Shown piece by piece: positions 59,208-64,000 of a stretch of 64,000 nt of DNA (position 1 is its first letter; each line of letters opens with the position of its first letter). Origin of the DNA: Desarmillaria ectypa (Eukaryota > Basidiomycota > Agaricomycetes > Agaricales > Physalacriaceae). The stretch spans positions 3,162,001 through 3,226,000 of the forward strand of contig JAUDYN010000002.1 in assembly GCA_030407005.1 (NCBI GenBank). The letters run 5' to 3'. The translations under genes and the position numbers were made by a program. The notes below the pieces were generated by a model that was not told the origin of the DNA, ran no database searches, and saw nothing but the letters and a program-made list of their open reading frames with translations.

Positions 59208-62200
59208 TCATTCATGACCAGGCTTGATGTCGACATTGAGCTTCTCAAGACATTCAAATATCACTCCCAATGCAATCAGCCCAAAGCTCTTTGCCCCAAA
59301 TTCGCCCGAATGGCGGAGGCTATAGTCCCAGGCGGGCCATGCACGCTCAAGTGCGTCCCTGTACGTATCTGAGGGTATTTCCTCCTTCAGTTCAAGCTGG
59401 GGGTCGGTGAGACGTAGCAAGTTTTGTTTCATGTCCTTCACAAGCTGCGAAGCATGACCGCGCATACGCCACATACGATCCTTCCTCCACCTCCTTTGCG
59501 TGCACTTGGCTAGAATCGTCCCCATGACGACTTCGGCTTCCAACAATCTGACCCCTGGAGTGTTTGAGAGCGTGTGCGTGGCACAAATGTACCGTAATTC
59601 ACTTTCATATTGGCGGAAGAGGCTTGCCGTTTCGGGGGATTTGCCGTCAGGGTCAATGTATGGCCAAAGTTGGTGCTGAATGTAACTCTTGAGTGACATC
59701 GATAAAGGATCCATGGAAAGTGGAGGAAGAGTATGTTTATCTGAGGTAGGCGCGTCAGAAGGCAGCATTTCAGGATTCGTCCATTTGATAGAGCGGAACA
59801 TGTGTCCAAGGGCCCGAGTTGATTCATAGTAATCTGTCGAGCGTGGATCGACTACCTCAGCGGCATGCCAGTCGGGTTTGCATCGAATAAGCGTGCGCGG
59901 TAGGTTGTCATTATCAATGTCAACGGGAATCCCTTGTTTGGGATAGTCGACGGCCTACAAACAGTCTTAGTAGGACTCCCAAATGACTATGTCTGACCGA
60001 CCTGAGCGCAAAGTTCTGCTAACCATTCACAATCTTTGTCATAAATTCCCTTCTGATACAAAAGTAAGCAGGCAGCAACAGTCAAACACGTGAAGTACAC
60101 CTACAGACGATTGATCTGTGTCATGCGAGGAAGGTTAGATAACATCGTAAATACATCTTTGATGAGCGCACCCGCTATAACGAGCAATCTATCTGACAAC
60201 AGACCCTGCAGGAAAGTTAAACAGACGGACAACTTTTCTGTCGAGTCTAAAAACATACCAGAACATCTGAGTTGATGTATTCAACAATAAAATCGGCGAT
60301 GTCATCAACGTCGCAGTCTCTCGGTTTACCATCTTCATCCAGAGCGACGTAAGTCCCTGTGCTAGCATAAGACGCCGCTTCATTAATAACTGGAGGCATG
60401 AGATCCGGGTTGGGGACAATGTCGTAGATATCGCTGGTTATACAGTACGCGGTTAGTAACGACAAAGCTCTGGAAAGATTGTGACGAACCCGTCCAAATC
60501 ACCACCACCAAGTTTTGACGCCAAGGACCTCTCGCCTATGGAGTTTATCAGAACTTATATCGGCCCGACCAGAAGGAACATACCGACGGATGGAAGGACG
60601 ACCGCGTTACGGATATGGGCAAACGCGCAGAACATGTTATCAGGGGGCTTGACGCCTATAACTTGCTGTACTAGTATACATCGGTATCAGAAAATGTGGC
60701 CATTGAAGCATTGATAGTTGCTTACTATCTCCTGGATGAACCACCGGGCTGCGAGATATGGTGCAGGGACCGACAATCCACTCTGGATCATCTTCGGGGC
60801 GTTTCTGAACGCAAGCTATAATGTGGAACGGGATAAGTACCAGCGTGCGCGCTCCAAATATCGGTGACTTACCATATATTTCAGTTTGTTTCAAGGTGAA
60901 AACATTCTTATAACCGTTTTCTTCGTACGCAGGCCCTTCATCTGGCACGCCGACTAGCAGATAGCTTCCAGGAATTGGGATTCTGGCTTGATGTTTGATT
61001 TCTCGCAATACGTCTATTTTTGCTACTTGACGTAGTTGTTTCAAGAAGGGTGTATCGATACTAGGAGTACGTCCCTGAGGGTGAAGATTGAAGCCTAGGG
61101 TGGAAATCTTTTCGAGTATATATGATAATCGATATGGGGAACCTAAGGAGTGATCCCTGAGAATACTGATGAAGCGGTCCATCGAGTCATCGATAGTCAG
61201 AGTATCAGCGACCACGTTATCCTGCAATTCCTGGAGATTGTCCCTTCTAACTTGCTTGTCCTCCAATATCATTACCAACGGCCTCGATGTAGGGTGTCAG
61301 CATCCAGTGATCGAGAACGAGAGAGAATTCTCTGACCTGTTGAGATAGGAAGTATTAGGTTTATCGAAAGCACGAGCAATCTCTACATCTGCTTCCGTCG
61401 ATCGGGGGTCTTCGAATTTTCTCATACTGGGCCTCAGCTTCATCCTGATGCCGTTGGGGTCGCGGTCAAGTTCAGGATCAACTGCAACGACGCCTTTGTA
61501 TCCCATGAAACGTATTTGATACTGTAAGCGTCATTTAGCACTACGACATCGTAAGACTAACATCAGTAGGACACCCACGACAGAAGGCTGAACAGCGTTT
61601 TCACCGTGATCTCGACGACCTTTGCAAAGACATGCCCAGATCTCATCGCCGAGAGACTTGGATATCGTGCCCGCACCATCAGTATGTAAGTATTGACCTT
61701 TGGCCAAGTTCTCTTCCGTGCCCATATCAGGCATCTCCGTCCATTCATGGCGTTTGACTTTGACAGAAGGATCTGTCGCAGTGAAAGCCTGACCAATCCT
61801 CGCCGCCCACTTGGAAGGCTGAGTCATAAGATCTTTACCCTTAAAGTCCCCGATAGAGTGTCGAATGTACTCCGCGGTAACATGCAATATATCTTTAGTG
61901 TCCGGGTCCTGGTATCGGAAGGGGTTGATAAACCATACTGCATGTTCGCGTAATGCTGAGGAAGAATAGGCTAGGAATTCAAATCTTCGGCCGCCCAGCT
62001 CGAATCCTTCCTTCAAGGTGCGACCCACTCGCTCACGAACGAAAGACGCTCCATCAACCGCACGATCCCACCGATATGACAGTCTATCTTCATCGCGAAA
62101 GTCCACACGAATAAAATGATCGTCGTATCCGGCATACTTTCTGACAATACGATTAGATTGGGTAGCATAAGGACCTTCCAGAATCATGCGAGTGGGCGCA

Positions 62201-63587
62201 AAAGTGACATGGCAGCACAGGAAATGACCTGAGGAAAGGGTTTGTTTGTAGTACAGGAATTCCCGGTTGACACGATGGAAGCAGTCCAGAGGAGGTTCGC
62301 GAGCATCGCGATTATCTAGAGCTTCGCCGTAGCTCCGCAAGAGACTGCCAACGTAGTCATCGTTTTGACTAGGATGCTGGAGACAAGCTTCTTTCACAAG
62401 GGGTATGAGGGCTTCAACGTCAGATGTGAGGAGCAGACAATTGTGAAGCAATATCTCCAGTTGGAACGCGATGGGCCAACTAAAGGCCTGGATGTCTTTT
62501 CGCAACCTCCAGAGTCGTTTTTGCTCGAAGAACCCTTGCTTGGAAGCTTCCAGGTTCCAGGGTTCTGTGAAAGAGATGACAAGATTGGTCGCTATCCCGG
62601 CTACAGCGCAGGAGTTCTTGAACTTCTTGATGACATCGCAATTCGGATCATTGTACAAAAGTAATCGTAGATGTTGAGCGTATTGTGCGATGCTTGCATG
62701 CCCTGGATGGAGAGAACCGATGCGGCGCTTGTACTTGTTATTATCCACCTTGTCGTTGCCTGTCAATGCCCTATGTAACTCGATAGCTTCAAAAACAGGA
62801 GGTGTTAAGGTGTCGAAGCATATATCTGAGGGAGATGTGAGGATTATTACACTAGGAGGCACGACATTTAGAAGGGCGCACAAGGTTTGCCATCATAGCC
62901 GACGGCTATCTTGTTGATGCTGGAGAAACTGATAGCAATTGTCTGTCCTTCGTTCTCTGTGGTTTCGTTTCCAAGCTTAGGAACGATGTCAAATCTATGA
63001 ATGGCTTTATGAATATGAGAGTGACTGACAGTGATACGAATCAGCTTGTGCTCGTATTCGAACTTCAACCAAGCGGCACTGTTCACTGCGTAGTCACGCT
63101 CCCACTCAATTGAGTACGCACGCGATGCAAGTCGCTGTTTGGGGGAAGTGGGATACGAAGGGCGATGATACGTGCCGAATTGAACGACGTCAACACGGAT
63201 CCTCAGATCCAGCTGCCGGCGCTTATCCTCCCACTCCTCTTCAATATCGGGATTGACAAAGGGCGTCCTTTGCAGTGTCAAAGCGACATAGTCACGAACA
63301 GTGCCTTTCGGGTACACCTTGATCTTCTTGCCTTCAATCCGTATGGGAGTTTCCTTTGCCCAACGCAGGAACTTTCGGCCAATCGCCTCTGTAGGAAGCT
63401 GCAAGAAGCCGGTGCCATCGTTGCGAACACCGCCCATTTTACTCGGGTTCAGCTCAACCTTGAAGTTGAGCGGACGTTCATTCTCGTGTACAGGATGAAA
63501 TTCGTCGGAATGAAGGACCTTGGCCAGTGATCTGGTAACGTCCCATGCGTTGACGGTCGTTGGAAGAAAGTTCAGAGCGATATTCAT
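59208..63587 (-). CDS. RNA-dependent RNA polymerase (RNA-silencing class, QDE-1/Rdp1/RDR family)
   Basis: Twelve exons (minus): 63587-62882, 62825-61579, 61521-61337, 61282-60873, 60815-60726, 60655-60584, 60535-60490, 60433-60259, 60205-60172, 60115-60105, 60052-60002, 59954-59208. They sum to 1258 codons with consistent phases; introns are 47-69 nt. Landmarks: PYICFDTLTPPVFE (near 240), SVYQIRFMGYKGVVAVDP (near 650), SRSPVVHPGD (near 875), and the catalytic GGGDLDGDIYD (near 913-920), split by intron 60434-60489. Then GLLSDRLLVIADQSS and AVDYPKQGIP. The DxDGD motif binds the catalytic metal. The enzyme makes double-stranded RNA from single-stranded transcripts for Dicer, as in quelling. One exon is only 11 nt. 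The C-terminal third (from about 1010) is family-specific. No disabling lesion seen; host-type base use. Confidence 0.9.
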
Positions 63588-64000
63588 GGTGAATGGTCGG
63601 AATCGAGGGAGAAAGGGAGACTTGAGAAGAAAACAAAGGCGACATGCACGTCAAGTGCCGTCAAGGAAGTTATCGATACATCATAAAGATACCGGAAGCA
63701 AACAAAAGGAAGCCGGTGGCCTGCGTACAGTCTGTGACAATGAATTGTGACCAATTACGTGATAAAGTGACATTCGCGGGAAAGCATTTCTATTACAGCG
63801 ACATATCCCATTTTCCGACCACTATCATCATAAGAATGAAAATCATCAACAAAATAATAGCGCATGATGGACCTCATCCATTCTATTTCTTCGAGTTTTT
63901 TCCACCGCGAACGGATCAAGTCATGGTCCTCTCCTTATCCGCCACCGCTGGGAACTGACTTGTACGGTCTTAACAGGGATTCGAGAACCTCCTTTCTCGT
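63588..64000. other. Upstream region of the RdRP gene
   Basis: It holds the presumed 5' UTR and promoter of the minus-strand RdRP gene. A pyrimidine-rich stretch on the minus strand precedes the ATG (63588-63640). No convincing ORF; the short plus-strand frames lack coding character. No TE similarity recognised. Confidence 0.5.

Noticed and set aside
62826..62881. Apparent frameshift in the RdRP gene between two long open frames
   Set aside because: A 56-nt GT-AG intron here joins GYDGKPY to ICFDTLTPPVFE in the frame expected for the family, so no lesion is needed.

Overview
The window looks like a piece of a filamentous basidiomycete genome, probably a mushroom-forming Agaricomycete. The evidence is two host genes with many 47-65 nt GT-AG introns, and a dense island of Ty3/Gypsy chromoviruses. 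I cannot name the species. About 57 kb (positions 1-57600) is a nested retrotransposon graveyard. About 6.4 kb at the right end is single-copy host sequence.

Retrotransposon island. One chromovirus family (about 395-424 bp LTRs, TGTTA...TAACA, 5-bp target duplications) is present as copies of different ages. Element A (40846-49344, minus) is young: 99% identical LTRs, CpG-rich, nearly full coding capacity. It sits in the gag of element B (38515-55305, plus), an older copy with its own perfect target duplication. Element D (25266-36602, minus) sits in the integrase of a divergent plus-strand element G (fragments at 20893-25265 and 36603-37948). Further copies are E (1556-5594, minus), C (part-inverted, 6936-13400), F (13401-20848, plus), H (24205-24797) and one solo LTR (14607-15002). 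A second, unrelated LTR family, here called L (1.33-1.36 kb, TGATATGC...GCACATCA, 4-bp target duplications), occurs as five solo copies. Two inverted L copies have apparently flipped the 881 bp between them. A gag-like zinc-finger pseudogene of another element type fills 1-1361.

Chromovirus design. Element A encodes three overlapping frames: ORF1, a single-pass membrane protein; Gag, ending in a CCHC knuckle; and, in the -1 frame, Pol (protease, RT, RNase H, integrase, chromodomain, plus a second chromo-like C-terminal domain). Three RNA or cis signals are conserved across copies, some with compensatory changes: (1) a 13-14 nt complement between the sequence just after the 5' LTR and the start of the transcript, the Tf1-type self-priming signature; (2) a hairpin resembling a tRNA acceptor/T-arm that begins inside the gag UAG stop; (3) a hairpin between the pol stop and the polypurine tract. 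Older copies are broken mostly by CGA-to-TGA changes, which points to CpG deamination.

Host genes. At the right edge two convergent genes end 81 bp apart: a leucine carboxyl methyltransferase (PPM1/LCMT1 type, 5 exons, + strand) and a eukaryotic RNA-dependent RNA polymerase of the RNA-silencing class (12 exons, - strand, DLDGD catalytic motif split by an intron).
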